A stretch of 64,000 nt of DNA, from positions 50,088,233 through 50,152,232 of the forward strand of contig NC_087067.1 in NCBI RefSeq assembly GCF_963678635.1, given 5' to 3'. Numbering within the stretch: the stretch's first letter is position 1; each line of letters starts with the position of its first letter. The position numbers and the translations under genes are program-made. This stretch comes from Symsagittifera roscoffensis (lineage: Eukaryota > Xenacoelomorpha > Acoela > Convolutidae). The notes beneath the pieces were generated by a model. It was not told where the DNA came from and ran no database searches. It worked only from the letters and a program-made list of their open reading frames with translations. Shown here one piece after another: positions 20,971-32,164 of this stretch.

Positions 20971-22601
20971 GAACGATAAGCAAAGAGGCAAACACACCGG
21001 CCCAGTCGAGAGGCTTCGCGATTATGACAAAATCAGAGCCGCAAACTGGAGAGAGTAGAAACAGAGGGCTAGGCAACGCATTGGCGGATCCTGAAGTAGA
21101 TAATGAAAAGACGTCGAGACAGAGAGTCAAGGCCCGGATCTCGACCAGCACGAAGCTACCTGGGACCGACAGGGTTACACCGCCACTAGTGACGCCACTC
21201 GTGGATAACGGGGCAGCACTAGAAGAAGCCTTAAACAGCATAGTGGACAGTTTAGGAGAACAAAATGAACAGATGTCCATAAGAATGAGTGAACTGGAAA
21301 GGGCAGTTCACATTGAAAGAGAAAGTCTGCGGGAAGAAATAAACCGCAATAGACAAGAAGTTGGCAGGAGCGAGAAACGCTTGAAAGAAAGAACGGACGA
21401 GCATATGGCGAAGAACTTGTCGCGAATGACAAGAAAAGCGGAACAGCGAGAGTTACGCTTAAGAGACGATATGGAGAAGTTAAGAATTCAGCAAGAGCAG
21501 TCTCTTGGGACTCTTGACACAAAGATAGACGCGATGATGGAGAGGCGAACTCAGGCTATCATGGATAGATTGGACGGGCTTCTAAGCAGCAAGAGTGGAC
21601 CAAAAGAAGGAGAACCGAACTCGGGAGGTCCCAGCAGGGAGCCGAGGGTGAACTTCAATGAACATCAAAAGAGGAAGACGTATGGATCCACTAGATGCAG
21701 GGGCAGTTCATCAGGCTATGCCACAAGAGATAATAGAACATGGGGCCCGAACAGTAGAGCAAGTTCAACGGGGAACAGACAGACCTCTAATGAACGACCA
21801 ACGCAAGGCACACATGCGACTGGGAGAAGTGATTCCGGTAACAGGGGGCATGCAAGCCCGGGGAGGAGTCATGTGGGCCAAGCGGGAAACACTCACGGCG
21901 ATTCGGATTGCAGGGATGCACCGCATACAGAGCCTTTGACGAGGTGTGAGGACACTCAGGCGGGACACTCAAGGGATGCTACGGCAATGGCCACAGCATT
22001 TGAACCCCTAAACAGGTCTTTGGAGACATTCCTTACAAGGTTATCCAGAACCAATGAACGCAGTGAGAAGTCCAGAAGAGTTTTTAAGAAACCAAGATGC
22101 TATAAGGATGAATCTGATGGCTGTATTGATACCTGGATAGAGGTAATGAAGCTGCATTTCGAGGAAGAGGACTTGTCAGAGAGACAGGAATGCAGTGCGC
22201 TCACCAGCAACTTGGAAGGGACAGCCCTGAACTGTGTCATGGCCAAGAAGCAATATCAGCGTGACACAGCTGAGAAAATCTTCGAAATCTTGTTAAACCG
22301 TTTCGGATCAGGGGTGCAGGGGCACCAAGCGATGATGCGCTTCGAGAAACGGAGGCAACGAGAAGATGAAACGATAGACAAGTTTCTCGATGACTTGGAA
22401 ATGCTGAGAAGACGCAGCCAACCGGATGAGTCAAACCGAAGGATGAACCTGGCCGTAGCCTCAAAATTCATCGATGGTGTGAGGAATGATGAACTTCGAA
22501 CGATGCTAGCAACGCATTACACACAACTATCAACCAATGCGCCAACACCAGAGGAGTTGAGGCTCAAGTCAAAAGAGTATCTTTTGTTGAAACCTCCTTA
22601 G
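20949..22601 (+). CDS. gag: Gag capsid polyprotein of giant Ty3 element
   Basis: A 550-codon frame from ATG in good context (ACCATGG). Residues 1-100 are low-complexity, about 100-220 are charged coiled coil, and about 220-330 are Gly/Ser/Arg-rich. Residues about 340-545 match the Ty3 capsid domain: YKDESDGCIDTWIEVMKLHF, then ALTSNLEGTAL, EILLNRFG, and FEKRRQREDETIDKFLDDLE. Capsid builds the intracellular particle. The frame ends at a TAG (22599-22601) but continues in the same frame through the first zinc knuckle to 22802. The TAG is therefore either a mutation or a readthrough site. Confidence 0.85.
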   Translation: MDKFGVVRTISKEANTPAQSRGFAIMTKSEPQTGESRNRGLGNALADPEVDNEKTSRQRVKARISTSTKLPGTDRVTPPLVTPLVDNGAALEEALNSIVDSLGEQNEQMSIRMSELERAVHIERESLREEINRNRQEVGRSEKRLKERTDEHMAKNLSRMTRKAEQRELRLRDDMEKLRIQQEQSLGTLDTKIDAMMERRTQAIMDRLDGLLSSKSGPKEGEPNSGGPSREPRVNFNEHQKRKTYGSTRCRGSSSGYATRDNRTWGPNSRASSTGNRQTSNERPTQGTHATGRSDSGNRGHASPGRSHVGQAGNTHGDSDCRDAPHTEPLTRCEDTQAGHSRDATAMATAFEPLNRSLETFLTRLSRTNERSEKSRRVFKKPRCYKDESDGCIDTWIEVMKLHFEEEDLSERQECSALTSNLEGTALNCVMAKKQYQRDTAEKIFEILLNRFGSGVQGHQAMMRFEKRRQREDETIDKFLDDLEMLRRRSQPDESNRRMNLAVASKFIDGVRNDELRTMLATHYTQLSTNAPTPEELRLKSKEYLLLKPP

Positions 22602-22802
22602 AGATCTGGATACTACAAGAACAATTATGGCAATTTTAACAACGGACCAGCAAACCAAGGGAACAATTGGTACAAACCGAGGGATGATATGGACAAGAGA
22701 CGCTCTTGTGCCAATTGCAGTTCAACGGACCATCATGTGTCAGCATGCCCAACTTACAAACAAGGCATGAAAGCAATAGGCTCGAGGACGAAGATGCGTA
22801 AG
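22602..22802 (+). CDS. Gag nucleocapsid part with first CCHC knuckle (after in-frame TAG)
   Basis: Directly continues the capsid frame after the TAG at 22599. It has an Asn/Gly-rich stretch, then CANCSSTDHHVSAC, a CX2CX4HX4C zinc knuckle (22707-22748), and ends at TAG 22800. The pol frame is open from 22781, so the two overlap by 22 nt with pol in the -1 frame. A zinc knuckle binds genomic RNA. No classical slippery heptamer is evident in the overlap. Confidence 0.75.
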
Positions 22803-24919
22803 AATTGGACCATGAGGATTTCATGAGAAGAGTAATTGCAAAATTTGGCCCGAGGTGTTTCTTTTGCAACTTGGAAGGTCATTTTAAATCAGATTGTCCG
22901 CAATTCTGGGATGCAGTGGCAGACATCAATCATCCAAGACATGAAGAAGCTTTGTCAGGAGTGAAAGCCAGCAAGGCTCGCCTTTTGAGTGAAGCGGAGG
23001 CACGCAGAAAGGATAAACCTCAAGAGCTGGCGGCAAAGAAAATGCAAGCGGTAACAGAGGAGACACGTGAACCGGAACCAGCAACTGCGGCTGATGACTT
23101 CAAGGTCGATTATAGGGCAGCCGCGAGGGATGCTCTAAATAGAGTGCAGCAGGAACTGGTGACGAAAGAGATCGAACAAAAAGTGAAACTTGAACTGGAT
23201 AATGAGAAACTTCAGGAGCAACTGAATACCTTCGAAGCAACGGAGTTCGAAGAAACTCAAGCACCAAGCAGTTTGAGCATGAGACTTAATGTGATCTCCG
23301 GTCAGAGGTTCGGCATGGTGCCGCAAGGAAGCAAGATACAGTCGATAATCTCAGTGGCTAGACACCAGGTGATCAGAAATCTGAGTGAACCATCCGAGTT
23401 CACTTTGATGCATTTGGACACATATGCAGATTATTTGAGGCAGGTGGAGCCACGCACTGAGTCGAGAGCTGTGCGAGCACTACTAACGACGGGTGGCCCT
23501 CGCATGAAGAAACTTCATGTACGCTACCTAGAGGTCTATGGGCCGTATCAAGTGATGCTGAACGTGGATGGAATCAGTATCTACACCAGGGATTATGTAA
23601 CAACAGATGATGACCAAATGGGGCAGATCTATTTGGGTGAGGAGGAACTCAAAGTCCGCAGGATAGGCCATGACGCCATGATGGAACAAGACGCAGTACA
23701 CATTGGGTATGAAGCAGATGTGACCGCACATCTGCTCGACACCAACGGAACAAAAATCGGAGTCACAGGGCTTCTGGACAGAGGAGCGGTGGTGAGTGTG
23801 ATGCCGATAAAAACTTGGGAAAGAATGGGCTTCACGCGGGAAGATCTAATTCCAACGAATCTCCGACTGGCCGCTGCCAATCGAGGAGCTATTTACGTAG
23901 CCGGAAGAACACCAATAACGGTCCTCCAGATGGGAGGACGGGATCTTTGGATGAGCTTCCTGGTGGTAGAGAATTTGGACGACGCCGACCAATTCATCTT
24001 GGGCAGAGATTTTGTCAGGAATTTTGACGTGATGATTGACTTGAACAACGGTCTGATACGGATTAGAAACCCGGACCGGAAGTATGTTAAGAGACCAAAT
24101 AATAGGATAATAACAGACGAAAACAAGGTACCAATTTTTTTAGATAGAAAGGTAAAACTACAGCCAGGACAAGCTGTGGTGGCAATTTTTAGAATGAGAA
24201 ATTTGAATTCGTTAAGTGATAGTAAACAGGTTTGCTTAGTACCGAATCCAAATAGTCAGAGTTCGGTGATTTTAGGCCGGAGCTTCTCGGTAACGCGAAA
24301 CGGACTGTGTGTCAGTGTGTTATTGAACACACTGGACACCACAGTTTCAATCAAGCGTGGAAAGAAGCTTGGTTACGCTTTACCAATGAGGACCGACTAT
24401 GAGGAGACAAAAAACTTGAAGAAACACAGTGTGAAAGACTGTCCTTATCATGCCAATAAAGATAAAATTTTAAAGAGGATTAATGAATTAAAATCTATTC
24501 ATAAATTGTTTTCAATGAAATCCGAAACGGACGAGGGCTTATCAAGCTGCTCGAATTTTCCGGAACGCCCCTCGTCATATGAACTAGAATCTGACAAACC
24601 GGTTTTGCCAGAGATAGAACATTTAAAAGGGAAAATAGGTGAGGGAGATTTCGAAAAATTGCGGGACCTCCTAAATCGGAACGCAGATGTATTTTCAAAA
24701 CACAAGGCGGATATCGGTTGCTGTAATTTCGTCGAACACGAAATCGAACTTGAGGAAGGCGCCGTTCCCCATAGGGAAGGCGCAAGACGAATGACGCCAC
24801 ATAAATCGGAAGCGTGCCTAGCTGAAATAGAAATGTTGCTCGAATATGACATGATAGAACCCTCGAAATCGCCGTGGGCGTGCGAGGTAGTAATGGCAAA
24901 AAAGAAGGGGGCAGCTTAG
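22781..24919 (+). CDS. pol: Second CCHC knuckle + aspartic protease + start of RT (pol, 5' part)
   Basis: Open from 22781. CFFCNLEGHFKSDC (22856-22897) is a second CCHC knuckle in a different frame from the first. A Glu/Lys-rich helical region follows. The protease domain (about 23715-24110) has LLDRGAVVSVMP where Ty3 proteases have LLDTGA or LIDSGA, then an ILGRDFVRNF C-terminal motif. After a linker, RRMTPHKSEACLAEIEMLLEY and IEPSKSPWACEVVMAKKKG begin the RT fingers. The frame stops at TAG 24917; RT continues one frame over with FCCDFRYLNAVTVKDAYPIPR. The same stop and frame change occur in both other copies. Confidence 0.85.
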
Positions 24920-27465
24920 CTTTTGTTGCGACTTTCGCTACTTGAACGCGGTGACGGTAAAAGATGCGTACCCGATACCGCGAACAGACGATCGCCTCTC
25001 TAAGCTTGGTGCTGCCAAGTTCTTCACCACATTGGACTTGGGTTCTGCCTTCTGGCAGGTCCCTCTGCGGAAGAAGGATAGAGAAAAGACAGGATTCGCA
25101 TGTGAGTTGGGGTTGTACCAGTGGAAGAGGATGCCCCTCGGCTTGTGCAACGCAACGGCCACTTTTCAAAGACTGATGACTCAGGCTTTGACCAGACTGA
25201 CAAGGAAGTCCGGGATTCTTGTGATGTGTTACGTGGATGACGTAGTCATAGCAACACCAACCCTGGAAGACCACATTGATAGGCTCGATGAGGTCTTTGG
25301 ATGCATGAAAAAAGCAGGATTGAAGTGCAAACCATCGAAATGTGAAATCCTTAGGGATTCGATAAAGTACCTGGGAAGAATGGTGGATAGGCATGGTGTG
25401 AGGCCGGACCCGGAAGCAGTGGAAGCAGTGTTGACATGGAAAGCTCCCAGAAAGGACACACAGCTCCTGAGCTTCCTATGGTTTGCCAATTACTACCGGG
25501 AATTCATAAAAGGATATGCGGACAAGATGTATCCGATGCAGAAGCTGATGCGCAACAAGGGGAAAAAGTTCGAATGGAACAATGAGGAACTGTGCGAAGC
25601 GCCAGTGCTAGGCATGCCTACAAAAAAGGGCATGTATGTTCTTGACACCGACGCATCGGTAGTGGCCATCTCAGGAATATTGCATCAAGAGCAAGAATGG
25701 AACGGAAGAACAGTTCTCCGTCCCATTGCATACGGCAGCAAGGTCTTGAGTGACACAGAGATGAAATATGGCGCACCAAAAGCAGAAATGTTTGCAGTAG
25801 TCACCTTAGTGGAAAAGTACCGTGCATACTTGGGGAGCGCTCCCTTCAAGTTACGCGTGGACAACAGAGCGTTATCCTGGTTGAAGACCTACGCGATGGA
25901 TCAGAGTTATATTGGTAGATGGATAGTCAGATTGGATGGCTACCATATGATAATCGAACATATGATGCGTGATAAACACCAGAATGCCGACAGCCTCAGC
26001 AAGAAAACTGAGTTCTATGAAAGATTGGAGCAGAAGCAGGCCAATCAGGCGGAAATAAAGGAGGGATTCTCGTTTCTGGACAAAGAAACTTATGAAGCGC
26101 TTCCCTTAACGAGGTGGTTGGATAAGTCTGGACATCCAATTCCAGGGCATCCTGAGTTACCTGTAGAGAAAGCAGCCGAGATAATGATCCTATCCAGGGA
26201 GGACCCGGTCCCCTTGGATCTGTTGCTGCGCTCGAATCTGGTCCAGCAAGAACTCTCTCGCATGAACATAAACAGCCTCTCATTATTGGATAGAACGGTG
26301 CAAGTCACACCGCAAATGATGCGGATGCTGGGTGGATTGTTAGAAAGAGAAGTGACCAGAGATGACCCCGAGTGGACAGCAGCAGTGGCATCGCTAACAA
26401 TCAGTGAGAAGGTGAAGATCATACCGTCCGGACGACAGCACGAAGAGAACGAGAGGGATTGTAGGACAATAGTTCAGCAACTAGTATCCTCAATAAACCA
26501 CGAGATTTTAACCAGTACTTCTTGCGGACAGAAAGAACAGGGGAGCAGCAAGCGAAAGAAAACTGTCACCTTTGTGGACCAGGATAAGGAAGGTGAAAAG
26601 GTAGAACAAAACCTGCTGCAAGACTATTTGTCCGGGGAGACGAATGATGAGAAGAACCAGCGATCACAAGATCAACACCCGGGAATAGAAAGATTGTCCG
26701 GGGAGTCTGACATAGACGAGAAAATTCCTGATGAGAAACAGGACCTAGAGAACAAGGTTTTGTCCGGGGAGTTCAGATGGATGCGAAGAAGGCACGGACA
26801 TGATCTGGAGGAGCGTGCAGTCTCCAGCACAACCTCTTCGACGGATGACAAATCCCAAAACTCAGAAATGGACACTTATTCAGACAGGAACTCGAGCTCG
26901 GGATCAGAACTGTCAGAACTAGCGGTACACACGCTACTAGTGGAAACTCGGGCAAGGGACCTGGACAGAGAGGTGTACCAAGATCCTGACAGCGATCGCT
27001 ACCTTATACCAAGCGAAAGAGTCTTTGACAACGCAGCGGATGACTTGGAGACAAAAGCGGTATCGAAACGGTCGATAAGCCTGTTACCGCAGAAGGAGGT
27101 AGTCAGGACCGATCTTCAGCCGTTTAAACAAGAAACACAGCCGTTGGCGAAGATTTGGTGCGTTAAGATGGAAGAAGACACACACCAGCCGAACGAGCTG
27201 AATAGTCAGATGAGGGTCATGAAGACGTACCTAAAGGCGAGATACAGACTCTCGGATCTTCTAAGGGCGCATAGGAATGATCGCATGACAAGCAACCTGA
27301 AAAGGTGGATCGAGAATGGTTCTCCGGATAAAGGGGACCTCGAGGAAGATAGTTATCGCATCCTGAGACAATACTTCATGCAGAAGGAAGGGAGGTTATA
27401 TTTGAACAAGGACGGGATTGTGGCTTGCAAAAGAAGGGAGGAAGACAGAGTCCTATACAAGTATA
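23721..27465 (+). repeat. Pol tandem duplication, copy 1 (3745 bp)
   Basis: Runs from TGACCGCACATCTGC in the protease to AAGTATA just before integrase. Copy 2 begins directly at 27466. It carries the 30-bp in-frame deletion at about 25586, has the shorter CATTTAAAAGG run (no frame break there), and has private changes such as Gly to Trp in LSFLWFAN. Confidence 0.93.
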
Positions 27466-28388
27466 TGACCGCACATCTGCTCGACACCAACGGAACAAAA
27501 ATCGGAGTCACAGGGCTTCTGGACAGAGGAGCGGTGGTGAGTGTGATGCCGATAAAAACTTGGGAAAGAATGGGCTTCACGCGGGAAGATCTAATTCCAA
27601 CGAATCTCCGACTGGCCGCCGCCAATCGAGGAGCTATTTACGTAGCCGGAAGAACACCAATAACGGTCCTCCAGATGGGAGGACGGGATCTTTGGATGAG
27701 CTTCCTGGTGGTAGAGAATTTGGACGACGCCGACCAATTCATCTTGGGCAGAGATTTTGTCAGGAATTTTGACGTGATGATTGACTTGAACAACGGTCTG
27801 ATACGGATTAGAAACCCGGACCGGAAGTATGTTAAGAGACCAAATAATAGGATAATAACAGACGAAAACAAGGTACCAATTTTTTTAGATAGAAAGGTAA
27901 AACTACAGCCAGGACAAGCTGTGGTGGCAATTTTTAGAATGAGAAATTTGAATTCGTTAAGTGATAGTAAACAGGTTTGCTTAGTACCGAATCCAAATAG
28001 TCAGAGTTCGGTGATTTTAGGCCGGAGCTTCTCGGTAACGCGAAACGGACTGTGTGTCAGTGTGTTATTGAACACACTGGACACCACAGTTTCAATCAAG
28101 CGTGGAAAGAAGCTTGGTTACGCTTTACCAATGAGGACCGACTATGAGGAGACAAAAAACTTGAAGAAACACAGTGTGAAAGACTGTCCTTATCATGCCA
28201 ATAAAGATAAAATTTTAAAGAGGATTAATGAATTAAAATCTATTCATAAATTGTTTTCAATGAAATCCGAAACGGACGAGGGCTTATCAAGCTGCTCGAA
28301 TTTTCCGGAACGCCCCTCGTCATATGAACTAGAATCTGACAAACCGGTTTTGCCAGAGATAGAACATTTTAAAAGGGAAAATAGGTGA
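24942..28388 (+). pseudogene. RT-RNase H-spacer (copy 1) fused to protease (copy 2)
   Basis: An 1148-codon frame. RT palm: TTLDLGSAFWQV (motif A), GLCNATATFQRLM (motif B), CYVDDVVIATP (motif C, 25227-25250). RNase H: YVLDTDASVV, KAEMFAVV, LRVDNRALSWL, and HQNADSLSKK. The W-x-x-x-x-x-FEIIKR helix between them is missing because of the 30-bp deletion. Next comes an acidic spacer of about 480 residues with three LSGE motifs. At the duplication junction (27465/27466) the frame runs straight into the copy 2 protease (TAHLLDTNGTK) instead of integrase, and stops after a T insertion (28370s). Confidence 0.88.
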
Positions 28389-28404
28389 GGGAGATTTCGA
28401 AAAA

Positions 28405-28665
28405 TTGCGGGACCTCCTAAATCGGAACGCAGATGTATTTTCAAAACACAAGGCGGATATCGGTTGCTGTAATTTCGTCGAACACGAAATCGAACTTGAG
28501 GAAGGCGCCGTTCCCCATAGGGAAGGCGCAAGACGAATGACGCCACATAAATCGGAAGCGTGCCTAGCTGAAATAGAAATGTTGCTCGAATATGACATGA
28601 TAGAACCCTCGAAATCGCCGTGGGCGTGCGAGGTAGTAATGGCAAAAAAGAAGGGGGCAGCTTAG
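28405..28665 (+). pseudogene. RT N-terminal segment, copy 2
   Basis: An 86-codon fragment equivalent to the end of the 22781-24919 frame: the RDLLNRNADVFSKHKADIG block and the IEPSKSPWACEVV RT-fingers block. It is separated from its protease by the T insertion and from the RT palm by the same TAG plus frame change as in copy 1. Confidence 0.8.
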
Positions 28666-28687
28666 CTTTTGTTGCGACTTTCGCTAC

Positions 28688-29452
28688 TTGAACGCGGTGA
28701 CGGTAAAAGATGCGTACCCGATACCGCGAACAGACGATCGCCTCTCTAAACTTGGTGCTGCCAAGTTCTTCACCACATTGGACTTGGGTTCTGCCTTCTG
28801 GCAGGTCCCTCTGCGGAAGAAGGATAGAGAAAAGACAGGATTCGCATGTGAGTTGGGGTTGTACCAGTGGAAGAGGATGCCCCTCGGCTTGTGCAACGCA
28901 ACGGCCACTTTTCAAAGACTGATGACTCAGGCTTTGACCAGACTGACAAGGAAGTCCGGGATTCTTGTGATGTGTTACGTGGATGACGTAGTCATAGCAA
29001 CACCAACCCTGGAAGACCACATTGATAGGCTCGATGAGGTCTTTGGATGCATGAAAAAAGCAGGATTGAAGTGCAAACCATCGAAATGTGAAATCCTTAG
29101 GGATTCGATAAAGTACCTGGGAAGAATGGTGGATAGGCATGGTGTGAGGCCGGACCCGGAAGCAGTGGAAGCAGTGTTGACATGGAAAGCTCCCAGAAAG
29201 GACACACAGCTCCTGAGCTTCCTAGGGTTTGCCAATTACTACCGGGAATTCATAAAAGGATATGCGGACAAGATGTATCCGATGCAGAAGCTGATGCGCA
29301 ACAAGGGGAAAAAGTTCGAATGGAACGATGAGGCACAGGTTGCTTTCGAGATCATAAAGCGGGAACTGTGCGAAGCGCCAGTGCTAGGCATGCCTACAAA
29401 AAAGGGCATGTATGTTCTTGACACAGACGCATCGGTAGTGGCCATCTCATGA
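28688..29452 (+). pseudogene. RT palm/thumb, copy 2, with intact connection helix
   Basis: 254 codons with CYVDDVV (28973 region) and, unlike copies 1 and 3, the conserved WNDEAQVAFEIIKRELCEAPVL segment split only by normal sequence. The frame ends at TGA 29450, where the other copies have GGA, inside the RNase H TDAS region. Confidence 0.85.
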
Positions 29453-29455
29453 ATA

Positions 29456-30868
29456 TTGCATCAAGAGCAAGAATGGAACGGAAGAACAGTTCTCCGTCCC
29501 ATTGCATACGGCAGCAAGGTCTTGAGTGACACAGAGATGAAATATGGCGCACCAAAAGCAGAAATGTTTGCAGTAGTCACCTTAGTGGAAAAGTACCGTG
29601 CATACTTGGGGAGCGCTCCCTTCAAGTTACGCGTGGACAACAGAGCGTTATCCTGGTTGAAGACCTACGCGATGGATCAGAGTTATATTGGTAGATGGAT
29701 AGTCAGATTGGATGGCTACCATATGATAATCGAACATATGATGCGTGATAAACACCAGAATGCCGACAGCCTCAGCAAGAAAACTGAGTTCTATGAAAGA
29801 TTGGAGCAGAAGCAGGCCAATCAGGCGGAAATAAAGGAGGGATTCTCGTTTCTGGACAAAGAAACTTATGAAGCGCTTCCCTTAACGAGGTGGTTGGATA
29901 AGTCTGGACATCCAATTCCAGGGCATCCTGAGTTACCTGTAGAGAAAGCAGCCGAGATAATGATCCTATCCAGGGAGGACCCGGTCCCCTTGGATCTGTT
30001 GCTGCGCTCGAATCTGGTCCAGCAAGAACTCTCTCGCATGAACATAAACAGCCTCTCATTATTGGATAGAACGGTGCAAGTCACACCGCAAATGATGCGG
30101 ATGCTGGGTGGATTGTTAGAAAGAGAAGTGACCAGAGATGACCCCGAGTGGACAGCAGCAGTGGCATCGCTAACAATCAGTGAGAAGGTGAAGATCATGC
30201 CGTCCGGACGACAGCACGAAGAGAACGAGAGGGATTGTAGGACAATAGTTCAGCAACTAGTATCCTCAATAAACCACGAGATTTTAACCAGTACTTCTTG
30301 CGGACAGAAAGAACAGGGGAGCAGCAAGCGAAAGAAAACTGTCACCTTTGTGGACCAGGATAAGGAAGGTGAAAAGGTAGAACAAAACCTGCTGCAAGAC
30401 TATTTGTCCGGGGAGACGAATGATGAGAAGAACCAGCGATCACAAGATCAACACCCGGGAATAGAAAGATTGTCCGGGGAGTCTGACATAGACGAGAAAA
30501 TTCCTGATGAGAAACAGGACCTAGAGAACAAGGTTTTGTCCGGGGAGTTCAGATGGATGCGAAGAAGGCACGGACATGATCTGGAGGAGCGTGCAGTCTC
30601 CAGCACAACCTCTTCGACGGATGACAAATCCCAAAACTCAGAAATGGACACTTATTCAGACAGGAACTCGAGCTCGGGATCAGAACTGTCAGAACTAGCG
30701 GTACACACGCTACTAGTGGAAACTCGGGCAAGGGACCTGGACAGAGAGGTGTACCAAGATCCTGACAGCGATCGCTACCTTATACCAAGCGAAAGAGTCT
30801 TTGACAACGCAGCGGATGACTTGGAGACAAAAGCGGTATCGAAACGGTCGATAAGCCTGTTACCGTAG
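29456..30868 (+). pseudogene. RNase H and acidic spacer, copy 2
   Basis: The same frame as the preceding piece after the TGA. RNase H residues KAEMFAVV, RVDNRALSWL and HQNADSLS are present, then the spacer with LSGE motifs. It ends at TAG 30866, where copies 1 and 3 have CAG, consistent with a C-to-T change. Confidence 0.85.
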
Positions 30869-30919
30869 AAGGAGGTAGTCAGGACCGATCTTCAGCCGTT
30901 TAAACAAGAAACACAGCCG

Positions 30920-32164
30920 TTGGCGAAGATTTGGTGCGTTAAGATGGAAGAAGACACACACCAGCCGAACGAGCTGAATAGTCAGATGAGGGTCATGAAG
31001 ACGTACCTAAAGGCGAGATACAGACTCTCGGATCTTCTAAGGGCGCATAGGAATGATCGCATGACAAGCAACCTGAAAAGGTGGATCGAGAATGGTTCTC
31101 CGGATAAAGGGGACCTCGAGGAAGATAGTTATCGCATCCTGAGACAATACTTCATGCAGAAGGAAGGGAGGTTATATTTGAACAAGGACGGGATTGTGGC
31201 TTGCAAAAGAAGGGAGGAAGACAGAGTCCTATACAAGTATATGACCGCACATCTGCTCGACACCAACGGAACAAAAATCGGAGTCACAGGGCTTCTGGAC
31301 AGAGGAGCGGTGGTGAGTGTGATGCCGATAAAAACTTGGGAAAGAATGGGCTTCACGCGGGAAGATCTAATTCCAACGAATCTCCGACTGGCCGCCGCCA
31401 ATCGAGGAGCTATTTACGTAGCCGGAAGAACACCAATAACGGTCCTCCAGATGGGAGGACGGGATCTTTGGATGAGCTTCCTGGTGGTAGAGAATTTGGA
31501 CGACGCCGACCAATTCATCTTGGGCAGAGATTTTGTCAGGAATTTTGACGTGATGATTGACTTGAACAACGGTCTGATACGGATTAGAAACCCGGACCGG
31601 AAGTATGTTAAGAGACCAAATAATAGGATAATAACAGACGAAAACAAGGTACCAATTTTTTTAGATAGAAAGGTAAAACTACAGCCAGGACAAGCTGTGG
31701 TGGCAATTTTTAGAATGAGAAATTTGAATTCGTTAAGTGATAGTAAACAGGTTTGCTTAGTACCGAATCCAAATAGTCAGAGTTCGGTGATTTTAGGCCG
31801 GAGCTTCTCGGTAACGCGAAACGGACTGTGTGTCAGTGTGTTATTGAACACACTGGACACCACAGTTTCAATCAAGCGTGGAAAGAAGCTTGGTTACGCT
31901 TTACCAATGAGGACCGACTATGAGGAGACAAAAAACTTGAAGAAACACAGTGTGAAAGACTGTCCTTATCATGCCAATAAAGATAAAATTTTAAAGAGGA
32001 TTAATGAATTAAAATCTATTCATAAATTGTTTTCAATGAAATCCGAAACGGACGAGGGCTTATCAAGCTGCTCGAATTTTCCGGAACGCCCCTCGTCATA
32101 TGAACTAGAATCTGACAAACCGGTTTTGCCAGAGATAGAACATTTTAAAAGGGAAAATAGGTGA
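30920..32164 (+). pseudogene. Spacer end (copy 2) fused to protease (copy 3)
   Basis: The same frame after the TAG. It crosses the second duplication junction at 31241/31242 (VLYKY then TAHLLDTNG) into the copy 3 protease with LLDRGAVVSV. It ends in KRENR after the T insertion shared with copy 2. Confidence 0.85.

Larger units (their letters stand above)
27466..31241 (+). repeat. Pol tandem duplication, copy 2 (3776 bp)
   Basis: The longest copy: it keeps the 30 bp missing from copies 1 and 3 (29335-29364, encoding most of AQVAFEIIKR). It has an extra T in the CATTTTAAAAGG run near 28370 (shared with copy 3) and private nonsense changes at 29450 (GGA to TGA) and 30866 (CAG to TAG). Confidence 0.93.

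Noticed and set aside
24495..25394. Long - strand frame of 299 codons opposite pol (also at 28244 and 32020)
   Set aside because: It lies antisense to well-supported protease and RT coding and repeats only because pol is duplicated; no domain is visible.
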